Of a stretch of DNA of 33,050 nucleotides, positions 16,569 to 23,046 are shown one piece after another. This stretch comes from an uncultured Holophagaceae bacterium. GTDB lineage: Bacteria; Acidobacteriota; Holophagae; Holophagales; Holophagaceae. The DNA lies in assembly GCA_903839205.1 (NCBI GenBank), contig CAIMBM010000026.1, positions 1 to 33,050 on the forward strand, in the 5' to 3' direction. Each line of letters opens with the position of its first letter. Position 1 is the stretch's first letter. A program made the translations under genes and the position numbers. Under the pieces are notes generated by a model. The model worked only from the letters and a program-made list of their open reading frames with translations. It was not told the DNA's origin and searched no databases.

Positions 16569-16871
16569 ATGGACATGCGGTTCCTCATGAAACAGGCCCA
16601 GCAGATGCAGGCGAAGCTGGCCGAGACCCAGGCCAACCTGCGCGTGGAAGGTACCGCCGGCGGCGAACTGGTGAAAATCACCCTCAACGGTTCCAAGGAA
16701 CTGGTGGGCCTCTCCATCGGCAAGGACGCCATGGATCCCGAGGATCCCTCCATGCTCGAGGACCTGCTCCTGGCCGCCTTCCGGGACGCGGCCACCAAGG
16801 TCGATGAGGCCATGAAGAAGCAGATGGGCGGCATGGGTGCCGGCCTCAACCTGCCCGGGCTGGGGCTATAG
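16569..16871 (+). CDS. YbaB/EbfC nucleoid-associated protein
   Basis: A 100-residue DNA-binding protein that forms dimers and coats DNA. It starts MDMRFLMKQAQQMQAKLAETQANL, the conserved N-terminal helix, followed by the beta-rich GTAGGELVKITLNG segment and a Met/Gly-rich tail. GGAGG lies about nine bases before the ATG. The classic pairing with recR directly downstream (10-bp gap) supports the identity. Confidence 0.94.
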   Translation: MDMRFLMKQAQQMQAKLAETQANLRVEGTAGGELVKITLNGSKELVGLSIGKDAMDPEDPSMLEDLLLAAFRDAATKVDEAMKKQMGGMGAGLNLPGLGL

Positions 16872-16881
16872 GAGCTCCACC

Positions 16882-17481
16882 ATGAAGCTGCCGCCGCCCC
16901 TCGAGGCCGTGATCGAAAGCCTCCAGAAGCTGCCTGGTGTGGGCGCCAAGTCCGCCCAGCGCATGGCCCTGCACCTGCTGAAGGAGGGCCCCGAGGCCAT
17001 GAACCACCTCGCCCACCAGCTGCAGCAGGCGGCGGAGAAGGTGGGCTTCTGCGGCGTATGCGGCGCCTTCACGGACCAGCCCATCTGCCCCATCTGCCTG
17101 GATCCCCGCCGGGACCCGGCCAGCCTGGTCATCGTGGCCGAGGCGTCCAATGTCCTCAGTTTCGAGCGCAGCGGGCGTTTCCGGGGCCGCTACCACGTGC
17201 TGGGGGGCCTCATCTCGCCCCTGCGGGGCGTGGGGCCTGACCAGCTTCGGGTCCGCGAGCTGCTGAAGCGCCTGGAGGACCACACGATCCAGGAGCTCAT
17301 CCTGGCCACCAACCCAACTGTCGACGGCGAGGCCACGGCCAGCTGGCTGGCCCGCATCCTCGAGCCCATCGGCATCCGCACCACTCGTATAGGGCTGGGA
17401 CTCCCCATCGGCAGCGACCTGGAGTACGCCGACGAGCTCACCCTGGACCGCGCCATGGAGGGTCGCCGGCCCGTCGGGTAG
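16882..17481 (+). CDS. recR: Recombination mediator RecR
   Basis: Works with RecO (and RecF) to load RecA on gapped single-stranded DNA. The 199-residue length is normal. It has a helix-hairpin-helix (LPGVGAKSAQRMA, 17-29), a C4 zinc finger with cysteines at 57, 60, 69 and 72, and a Toprim domain (about 80-175). The usual end of the protein (GLPIGSDLEYADELTLDRAMEGRR) is intact here. AGGAG precedes the ATG at 16882. The last 77 bp of this gene are repeated 171 bp further on, which is unusual; the functional copy appears to be this first one. Confidence 0.96.
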   Translation: MKLPPPLEAVIESLQKLPGVGAKSAQRMALHLLKEGPEAMNHLAHQLQQAAEKVGFCGVCGAFTDQPICPICLDPRRDPASLVIVAEASNVLSFERSGRFRGRYHVLGGLISPLRGVGPDQLRVRELLKRLEDHTIQELILATNPTVDGEATASWLARILEPIGIRTTRIGLGLPIGSDLEYADELTLDRAMEGRRPVG

Positions 17482-17575
17482 CCGATGGGGTCCCTTGGAC
17501 TACCCCCCGATCGCACGGCGCCCCGCGCCCTGCTCCCGCTCCCCGGCTTCGCCGGATCGCGGAGGGGGCCCCGTT
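17482..17575. other. 94-bp spacer between the two recR 3' ends
   Basis: A very GC-rich, apparently non-coding stretch bounded by CCGATGG at the left and CCATCGG starting just after its right edge, that is, inverted 7-mers. It resembles neither flank and no ORF or clear terminator is seen. It could be the remains of an inserted segment. Confidence 0.5.
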
Positions 17576-17652
17576 CCATCGGGAGCGACCTGGAGTACGC
17601 CGACGAGCTCACCCTGGACCGCGCCATGGGAGGTCGCCGGCCCGCCGGGTAG
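17576..17652 (+). pseudogene. Duplicated 3' end of recR
   Basis: These 77 bp repeat 17405-17481, the recR tail including its TAG stop. The only differences I count are four substitutions and no gap: CGGC to CGGG, AG to GA, and GTC to GCC. There is no start codon or upstream recR sequence, so it cannot make RecR by itself. The offset of 171 bp is a multiple of three. Confidence 0.9.
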
Positions 17653-17658
17653 CAGGGA

Positions 17659-17940
17659 CTAGTACTTCACGCTCACATCCCCCCTGGCCCAGGTCTGGCA
17701 GGCCAGGCGCTGGTCCGGGTTTGCCTTCAGCGCCCTGAGAACGCGGGTCTCGGCGGCACCCATCTCGCTCAGGTGTTCGGCCCCCGACTGGACCGTGACC
17801 AGGCAGGTGCCGCAACGGGCATGCCCACCACAGGTGTGGGGCAGCGGAACCGAAGCCTTGGCGCTGGCGGCGAGAAGGGCCGTCTCTCGGTCACATTCCG
17901 CAACGCCCGCAGTCTTGCCCTCGAATTTGATCGTGTGCAT
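17659..17940 (-). CDS. [2Fe-2S] ferredoxin
   Basis: A 93-residue electron-transfer protein. The cluster cysteines are at 37, 43, 46 and 81 (CGGHARCGTC then, 34 residues on, ACQT). This C-x5-C-x2-C spacing is that of adrenodoxin/Isc-type and related bacterial ferredoxins. The long AETRVLRALKANPDQRLAC segment is typical of that group. The ATG at 17940 lacks a clear ribosome-binding site; GGGTAG lies close by. It follows the PII gene on the same strand after a hairpin, so it may or may not be cotranscribed. Its partner protein is unknown. Confidence 0.92.
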   Translation of the reverse strand: MHTIKFEGKTAGVAECDRETALLAASAKASVPLPHTCGGHARCGTCLVTVQSGAEHLSEMGAAETRVLRALKANPDQRLACQTWARGDVSVKY

Positions 17941-17975
17941 GCACTACCCGTAAGTCATTAAAAGCAGGATAAATA

Positions 17976-18012
17976 GGGACCACCGTCCCAACCACTCTAT
18001 CAGGGTGGTCCC
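17976..18012 (-). terminator. Hairpin between PII gene and [2Fe-2S] ferredoxin gene
   Basis: A perfect 9-bp stem, GGGACCACC (17976-17984) with GGTGGTCCC (18004-18012), encloses a 19-base loop. On the minus strand it is followed by TATTTATCC, a weak T tract. It may be an attenuating terminator after the PII gene or a leader structure of the ferredoxin mRNA. Confidence 0.45.
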
Positions 18013-18107
18013 CACCCATGGGTTCTTTTGCCAGCTCCCAGGCCCCACCTCTCGGCGCACTGGCTCACTGGGCTCCCTGGAGGGGCCCCCAAGGCTTCGA
18101 TCTGGGT

Positions 18108-18449
18108 TCAGATGGCCTGCCCGCCGCGTTCCCCGGTGCGGATCCGGACGCATTCCTTCAGGTCCTGGACGAAGATCTTGCCGTCACCTACGGCGCCCTC
18201 GCCATGCCGTGCGGTGCGGACGATGGTATCCACGGTGATGTCCTCGAACTCGTCATTGCAGGCGATGGTGATCTGCACCTTGGGGATCAGGTTGGGCACG
18301 ACCTTCTTGCCCCGCTGCACCACGATCTCCTGCTGGCGGCCATGGCCGCTGACCCGGGCCACGGTGATGCGTTCAATTTCAGCTTCGATCAGGGCCTCCC
18401 GGACCTCGTCGAGCTTTTCTTCGGGAATGATGGCGGTGATCAGCTTCAT
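18108..18449 (-). CDS. PII family nitrogen regulator
   Basis: A 113-residue PII signal protein (GlnB/GlnK type) expected to sense ATP/ADP and 2-oxoglutarate and, next to amtB, to gate the ammonium channel. Conserved parts are MKLITAIIPEEKLDEVREAL, the base of the T loop (GHGRQ at 35-39), IPKVQI, the B loop TARHGEGAVGDGKIFV, and the C-terminal RIRTGERG. The tip of the T loop reads QEIVVQRGKKVV. The tyrosine uridylylated in enteric PII (Tyr51, in LYRG) is absent, with Gln at the matching place, and the loop is one residue shorter. Control by GlnD-type uridylylation is therefore unlikely. GGAG lies six bases before the ATG; the gap to amtB is 12 bp. Confidence 0.93.
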   Translation of the reverse strand: MKLITAIIPEEKLDEVREALIEAEIERITVARVSGHGRQQEIVVQRGKKVVPNLIPKVQITIACNDEFEDITVDTIVRTARHGEGAVGDGKIFVQDLKECVRIRTGERGGQAI

Positions 18450-18461
18450 GGTCCACTCCGG

Positions 18462-19784
18462 TCAGTTCAGGTTGTTCAGGCCGTAGGCGCGCTCGCCATG
18501 GATCTCATGGTCAAGGCCGGTCTTCTCCACGGCTTCGTTCACCCGGAGCCCGACGAACTTCTCCACCAGGAAGGCGATGAGGAGCGTCATGCACACGGAA
18601 AACACGATGGTTGAGCCCACCGCGAAGACCTGCACCTTCAACTGGGAGAGGATCCCCCAGCCCGGGGCCTTGGCCGCGGCTTCGGCCCACCAGCTGTCAC
18701 GGATGAAGAAGGTGAGTCCCAGCGCGCCGACAATGCCTCCGGTCCCGTGAATCCCGAAGGCGTCCAGGGAGTCGTCATAGCCCAGACGGTTCTTCAGCAG
18801 GATCATGCCGAAGCAGCAGCAGGAAGCGATGGCCGCAAGCGCCATGGCTCCGCCCACCTGCACCACTCCGGCGGCCGGTGTGATCACCACCAGGCCAGCC
18901 AGGATCCCCGAGGCCATGCCCAGGCTGGTGGGCTTGTCGTCCCGGATCGTTTCGATGAGCACCCAGGTGAGCGCCCCGGTGGCGGCCGCCACCTGGGTCA
19001 CGGTGAGCGCCCGGGCGGTGTCCAGGTTCGAGGCGATGGACGAGCCGGCATTGAAGCCGAACCAGCCCACCCAGAGCAGCCCCGCGCCGATGAGCGTGAA
19101 CGTGAGGTTGTTGGGTGCCATGGCGGTCTTGGGATACCCGTGGCGGGCGCCCAGGAACAGCGCGAGGGCGAGGCCAGCGACGCCCGAAGAGATGTGGACG
19201 ACGGTGCCACCCGCGAAATCAATGGCCCCCTTGGCGCCCAGGTTGTAGAAATACCCATCTGAGGCCCACACCCAGTGACAGAGCGGGCAGTAGACGAAGA
19301 TCACCCACAGGGTGATGAAGACCACCCAGCCGCGGAAGGAGATCCGTTCCGCCACCGCCCCGGCGATCAGGGCCGGGGTGATGATGGCGAACTTGCCCTG
19401 GAACATCGCGAAGGCGTATTCCGGCACGCCCGCCGGAAGGATGGTGTGATCGATGCTGCGCAGAAGGACCAGTCCGCGGCTCCAGCCGATGAGACCGCCC
19501 AGGACGTTGGGACCGAAGCTGAGGGCATATCCCAGGACGGCCCACAGCACACCCACCACGGCCATGGCCGCGAAGGAGTGCATCATCGTGCCGAGCACGT
19601 TCTTGGTGCGGACCAGGCCCCCGTAGAACATCGCCAGCCCGGGCACCATCAGGAGTACCAGCGTGGTGGACGTGAGCATCCATGCCGTGGCCCCGGAATC
19701 GTTGACAGGGCCACTGCCCTGGGCAAGGAGCGGGAACCCCACACCAAAGGCGGCCACACAGCCCAGAGTTCGCTTCCAGGTCAT
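18462..19784 (-). CDS. amtB: Ammonium transporter Amt
   Basis: Trimeric inner-membrane channel for ammonium/ammonia. The 440-residue protein has a cleavable signal sequence (ending about LLAQG, 19-23) and eleven predicted membrane segments. The pore histidines are in GGTVVHISSG (His197) and FGIHGTGG (His346), and the ammonium-site Asp is at 189 (IDFAGG). All core residues are present. The start is the ATG at 19784 with GGAG at seven bases; a possible earlier start at 19808 would place extra residues before the signal sequence. The PII gene directly follows, the typical amtB-glnK arrangement in which PII plugs the channel. Confidence 0.96.
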   Translation of the reverse strand: MTWKRTLGCVAAFGVGFPLLAQGSGPVNDSGATAWMLTSTTLVLLMVPGLAMFYGGLVRTKNVLGTMMHSFAAMAVVGVLWAVLGYALSFGPNVLGGLIGWSRGLVLLRSIDHTILPAGVPEYAFAMFQGKFAIITPALIAGAVAERISFRGWVVFITLWVIFVYCPLCHWVWASDGYFYNLGAKGAIDFAGGTVVHISSGVAGLALALFLGARHGYPKTAMAPNNLTFTLIGAGLLWVGWFGFNAGSSIASNLDTARALTVTQVAAATGALTWVLIETIRDDKPTSLGMASGILAGLVVITPAAGVVQVGGAMALAAIASCCCFGMILLKNRLGYDDSLDAFGIHGTGGIVGALGLTFFIRDSWWAEAAAKAPGWGILSQLKVQVFAVGSTIVFSVCMTLLIAFLVEKFVGLRVNEAVEKTGLDHEIHGERAYGLNNLN

Positions 19785-19832
19785 CGGATTCTCCACAAAA
19801 TGCAGCAAGAGTACCCAATGATTCTGGCGAAA

Positions 19833-19894
19833 AAATTAATCATCCATATGCAATTCATCAAATAATAAATTTATTTAATTAAATTATAAATCAA
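19833..19894 (-). promoter_or_regulatory. AT-rich promoter region of amtB
   Basis: A 60-70 bp island made almost only of A and T stands out in a GC-rich genome. On the minus strand TTGATG (19861-19856) and TAATTT (19838-19833) are 17 bp apart. The A/T block immediately upstream of the -35 box (19862-19893) resembles an UP element. It lies about 50 bp before the amtB ATG. The exact boxes are tentative. Confidence 0.5.
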
Positions 19895-19914
19895 CCTGGG
19901 GGTCGCCCACGCCC

Positions 19915-20427
19915 TCAGCCGTTGGTGCCACTGCCAAGCGCCGCCTGCCAGAGACCCGTGGGATCCGGGTGCATCAGCCACTCAGACACGAGGGGGCGCC
20001 GTGTCCAGGCGCCCAGGTCCAGTTCCTCATCCAGCTGACCGGCGCCCCAACCCGCATAGCCCAGGAAAAGCCGGTACCGGGCCGAAGGATCCCCCAGCAG
20101 GGTCTCGAGCAGATCCTTGCGGTGGCTCACGAAGTGGGTGAGATCCACCACGGTGTCCTCCTCCGCGGGGAGTCCCCCCTGCACCAGGAGAATCCCCCGC
20201 TGGGGATCCACGGGACCGCCCCGCCAGGCCGTAGCCTCGTCGGAGCCCCGAAAGGTCATGCCGCCTTCCTCGCTCACCTGGGCAAGGGCCAGGGGCAGCG
20301 GGCGATTGAGGATCACCCCCAGGGCGCCCTCCTCGTCATGTTCCACGATCAGCACGACGCTGTGCAGGAAATTGGGATCCAGCAGCGCGGGGCTGGCCAC
20401 CAGGAGGCAAGGAGCTTCGTACACCAT
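19915..20427 (-). CDS. YqgE/AlgH family protein
   Basis: A 170-residue cytoplasmic protein of the YqgE/AlgH (DUF179) family, whose biochemical role is unsettled. Family features are the N-terminal CLLVASPALLDPNFLHSVVLIVEHDEEGALGVILNRP, GGPVDPQRGILLV, and RLFLGYAGWGAGQLDEEL near the C-terminus. The frame is open to a GTG at 20454. I chose the ATG at 20427 because the homologous region begins there, although no convincing ribosome-binding site is visible for either. It is divergent from a membrane-protein gene across 43 bp and lies upstream of amtB on the same strand. Confidence 0.9.
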   Translation of the reverse strand: MVYEAPCLLVASPALLDPNFLHSVVLIVEHDEEGALGVILNRPLPLALAQVSEEGGMTFRGSDEATAWRGGPVDPQRGILLVQGGLPAEEDTVVDLTHFVSHRKDLLETLLGDPSARYRLFLGYAGWGAGQLDEELDLGAWTRRPLVSEWLMHPDPTGLWQAALGSGTNG

Positions 20428-20470
20428 GATGCCGATGATGATAGCCCAGCCCACCAGTTAGGCTGGGAGG

Positions 20471-21208
20471 ATGCGTGTAGCCCTGCCCTCCCACCTGGGT
20501 GCCCTTCGCGAGGGGATCACCCTCCTGCGACGACATCCGCCTCTGTCGCTGGGCCTTGCCCTGCTGGCCATGCTCCTCGCCCAGCTGGGCCCGGCCCTGG
20601 AACTGGCTGCGGGCGCGGGACCGAGCCTCCTGCTCCAGCCCATCTTCGCCTTCGCGGGCCTGCTGCCCCTGGAGATGTATTTCATTCCCCGCCTGCAGGC
20701 CCAGCTGGATGCCGAGGGCCTGAATTCCAGCGGGAATCCAGTGGCCCGGTGGCGTGAGACCTTCGACGGCCGCTGGCTGCAGACCTTTCTCCTGCGCCTT
20801 GGCCTCAGCCTCGCCATCGGCCTTGGACTGCTCATGTTCCTGGTGCCCGGGGTCATCATCCTCATCCTGTTCGGGTGGGCCCCCATGCGGATGCTCCTCC
20901 GTGGGGACAGCCTGCTGCCTGCCCTGAAGTGGAGCCGGTCCGCCATGGCCCGCCACTGGCCCAGGATCGTCCAGGCGGTCCTGGCCATGATGCTGGTGGC
21001 CCTGGCCTACCAGGTCGGGGCCGGCTGGGTCCTGGACCGCCTCCTGCCGGCGGCGGACCCCGACCTGGGGCCCGCCGCCATGGTCCGCCTGAGGCACCCG
21101 GCCTTCTGGGTCTTCAACCTGCTGGGGGGGGGACTGAACCTGTGGCTCAGCTGCGCCCTGCTGGCCCTGTACCAGCGGCTCGAGGCGGCGGTTTCCGGAC
21201 CGGCCTGA
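20471..21208 (+). CDS. Membrane protein of unknown function, about five helices
   Basis: I do not recognise a named family. The 245-residue protein has hydrophobic segments at about 25-45, 52-70, 105-135, 160-185 and 210-235. The loops are rich in Arg and Trp (for example ARWRETFDGRWLQTFLLR). The stretch LLMFLVPGVIILILFGWAPMRMLLRGDSLLPALKWSRS looks like the glycerophosphodiester-type/DUF975-like membrane proteins that help fill the bilayer, but this is only a resemblance. GGGAGG lies directly against the ATG at 20471, so the true start may be slightly different. It is divergent from the YqgE gene and ends three bases from the convergent small gene. Confidence 0.75.
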   Translation: MRVALPSHLGALREGITLLRRHPPLSLGLALLAMLLAQLGPALELAAGAGPSLLLQPIFAFAGLLPLEMYFIPRLQAQLDAEGLNSSGNPVARWRETFDGRWLQTFLLRLGLSLAIGLGLLMFLVPGVIILILFGWAPMRMLLRGDSLLPALKWSRSAMARHWPRIVQAVLAMMLVALAYQVGAGWVLDRLLPAADPDLGPAAMVRLRHPAFWVFNLLGGGLNLWLSCALLALYQRLEAAVSGPA

Positions 21209-21211
21209 AGC

Positions 21212-21427
21212 TCACTCCTCTTCATCGAAGAAGCCGGGATCATCGATCTCCACCAGTTCCCCATCCTTCAACCCCTGGCGCTGACCCTCGGACAGGGCGG
21301 CCTCGACCCAGCGCGGGTCGCTGCGGCTGTTGAAGTAGTGGGCGGAGGGCTCGGCGCTCTCGAAGTCCTCGCGACGAAGCCAGAGGTGCACCCAGCCCAC
21401 ATGGTTGATCCGGGCCCAGACCCTCAT
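21212..21427 (-). CDS. Small acidic-tailed protein of unknown function
   Basis: A 71-residue soluble protein with no family that I recognise. The N-terminal half is Trp- and Arg-rich (MRVWARINHVGWVHLWLRR) and the last fifteen residues are strongly acidic (ELVEIDDPGFFDEEE). Its ATG overlaps the mogA-like stop as ATGA, so it is probably translationally coupled to that gene. Coding reality is supported by this overlap and by the tight packing. Confidence 0.65.
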   Translation of the reverse strand: MRVWARINHVGWVHLWLRREDFESAEPSAHYFNSRSDPRWVEAALSEGQRQGLKDGELVEIDDPGFFDEEE

Positions 21428-21909
21428 GTGCAGGGACCCCCGGCCACCCCTTCCTTGCGGAGGACGGCCACGGCGTGGCTGAGCAGAGGCCAGGCCAGCT
21501 GGATCTGATCGAGGGCGGCCGCAGGCCGACCCGACAGGTTCAGGATCACCGTGCCTCCGGCGATGCCGCAGACCGCGCGGCTGGCGAAAGCCAGGGGGTG
21601 GCCGCCCTTGGCACGGATCAACTCGCAGATGCCCGGGGCCTCCCGCTCGATGACCCGGCGGGTGGCTTCCGGTGTGGTGTCCCGCGACCCGAAACCCGTT
21701 CCTCCGCAGGTGAGCACCAGGGGGAAGCCTGCCGCCACGGCGGCACGGAGGTCCCGCTCCAGTTGCCCCTGATCATCGGGCATCAGGGCGGCGGTCACGG
21801 TCTTCACCCCCTGCCCCTTGAGCCAGGAAGAGAGCAGCGGCGTGGACTGGTCCTGGTACTCGCCCCGGGAGGCCCGGTCCGACAAGGTGATGAGGTGCAC
21901 GGAATCCAT
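21424..21909 (-). CDS. MogA/MoaB-type molybdopterin adenylyltransferase
   Basis: A 161-residue protein of the MogA/MoaB fold, which binds molybdopterin and, in MogA, adenylates it during molybdenum cofactor assembly. The signature TCGGTGFGSRDTTPEAT is at 67-83. The start region VHLITLSDRASRGEYQDQS is typical. The ribosome-binding site before the ATG at 21909 is weak. No other molybdenum cofactor genes are in the window. MogA and MoaB types cannot be told apart safely by eye. Confidence 0.9.
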   Translation of the reverse strand: MDSVHLITLSDRASRGEYQDQSTPLLSSWLKGQGVKTVTAALMPDDQGQLERDLRAAVAAGFPLVLTCGGTGFGSRDTTPEATRRVIEREAPGICELIRAKGGHPLAFASRAVCGIAGGTVILNLSGRPAAALDQIQLAWPLLSHAVAVLRKEGVAGGPCT

Positions 21910-21972
21910 GTCAAGGCCCTGGTTGGAGGGACAACAGGCAGGTGGCCTCCCAGGGGCAGCCGGGCCCCCCGC

Positions 21973-22470
21973 TCAAGGCATCACCAGATTGTCATCCTCA
22001 AGGGCCCTGGCCACCTGGGCCTGGCGCCAGGAGAGGTAACGTTCCCGAAGGGGGGCATCACCCAGGGACAGGATCGATGCGGCCAGGAGGGCCGAGTTGA
22101 TGGCGCCGGCCTTTCCGATGGCAAGGGTGCCGACGGGAATGCCAGCGGGCATCTGCACCGTCGAGAGCAGGGCGTCCATGCCCTCGGTGGCCCATCCCTT
22201 CATGGGGACGCCCAGCACGGGCAGGTGCGTCTTGCTGGCGCAGACACCCGCCAGGTGGGCCGCCCCACCCGCCGCGGCGATGATCACCTTCAGGCCCCGG
22301 CCTTCGGCCTCCTGGCAGAAGGCCACCACCTTTTCAGGCGTGCGGTGGGCACTGGCCACATGGGCCTCGAAGGGAATGCCCAGGCTCTTGAGGGTCAGGG
22401 CCGCATGCTGCATGGTCTCCCAATCGGATTTGGAACCCATCAGAAGGCCCACCAGGGGATTCGCCGTCAT
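21973..22470 (-). CDS. purE: N5-carboxyaminoimidazole ribonucleotide mutase
   Basis: Class I PurE, which converts N5-CAIR to CAIR in purine synthesis. The 165-residue protein has MGSKSD at 11-16, SAHRTP with the catalytic His at 40-45, and AAAGGAAHL at 65-73. GAGG lies six bases before the ATG. The partner purK is not in the window. It is in line with mogA-like downstream and the lipoprotein gene upstream, with an 88-bp gap that may hold its own promoter. Confidence 0.96.
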   Translation of the reverse strand: MTANPLVGLLMGSKSDWETMQHAALTLKSLGIPFEAHVASAHRTPEKVVAFCQEAEGRGLKVIIAAAGGAAHLAGVCASKTHLPVLGVPMKGWATEGMDALLSTVQMPAGIPVGTLAIGKAGAINSALLAASILSLGDAPLRERYLSWRQAQVARALEDDNLVMP

Positions 22471-22558
22471 GGATGCCTCGGGGTTGAGCTACGCGACCAG
22501 TGGAAGGGTGAGGAAGGGCCATTCTACCTGGGTGCGGGCCCCATGGGCACGGAGGGAA

Positions 22559-22972
22559 TCAGTGCCTCACCCACGAGAGCACCCAGAGCACCCCCAGCAG
22601 GCTCAGGGCGTCGCGTTCGTCGGGGTCCAGCCGCTCGTTGCGGCGGGCGAGTTCCTCGGGGCAGGGTCCGCGCATGACCACGCGGTGGACCTCCTGGTCG
22701 GGGGCCTCCAGCATGACCCAGTCCGGTGCCGTGCGACCCACCACCGCAGCCCCGATGGGCGGCGAACCCGGCTTCCACCGGATCTCAAGGGGTTCCCACA
22801 AGCCCGCGTTCATGAGGCGCCAGGCCCCTGCCGGGGGTACGGCGGCGAGGTCCAGCACCGCATCCCGGTCCAGGAACCGCACGATCAACCTGGCGGGGGG
22901 CGGTGCCACCGGTGCGGGCCTCCGGCAGCCGAACCCGGCAAACAGAAGCACCGCCGCAAGCACCCAGCGCAT
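22559..22972 (-). CDS. Small predicted lipoprotein of unknown function
   Basis: A 137-residue exported protein. MRWVLAAVLLFAGFGC looks like a lipoprotein signal with the acylated Cys at 16; the residues before it (AGFG) fit the lipobox only loosely. A proline-rich stretch follows (RRPAPVAPPPA). The rest has no recognised domain but includes GAAVVGRTAPDWVMLEAPDQEVHRVV. It ends in a short hydrophobic tail (SLLGVLWVLSWVRH). The ATG at 22972 has GGAGGGGG upstream; a longer in-frame ORF to 23212 runs into the amidase gene and looks spurious. It lies 74 bp after the amidase gene. Confidence 0.75.
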   Translation of the reverse strand: MRWVLAAVLLFAGFGCRRPAPVAPPPARLIVRFLDRDAVLDLAAVPPAGAWRLMNAGLWEPLEIRWKPGSPPIGAAVVGRTAPDWVMLEAPDQEVHRVVMRGPCPEELARRNERLDPDERDALSLLGVLWVLSWVRH

Positions 22973-23046
22973 GCTGCCCCCTCCGCCCTCATTCTGACGC
23001 CTTTCCCTTTTGCGCACAGGGATCCTTCCGGAGCGGCGCGGAAGCA

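Noticed and set aside
17944-18015. 23-residue hydrophobic ORF (GTG start, minus strand) ending LFILLLMTYG
   Set aside because: There is no ribosome-binding site and it overlaps the 17976-18012 hairpin, which explains the sequence better.
19785-19830. Sigma-54-like GG-N10-GC element before amtB
   Set aside because: It matches the wider consensus poorly and would start transcription at the ribosome-binding site itself.
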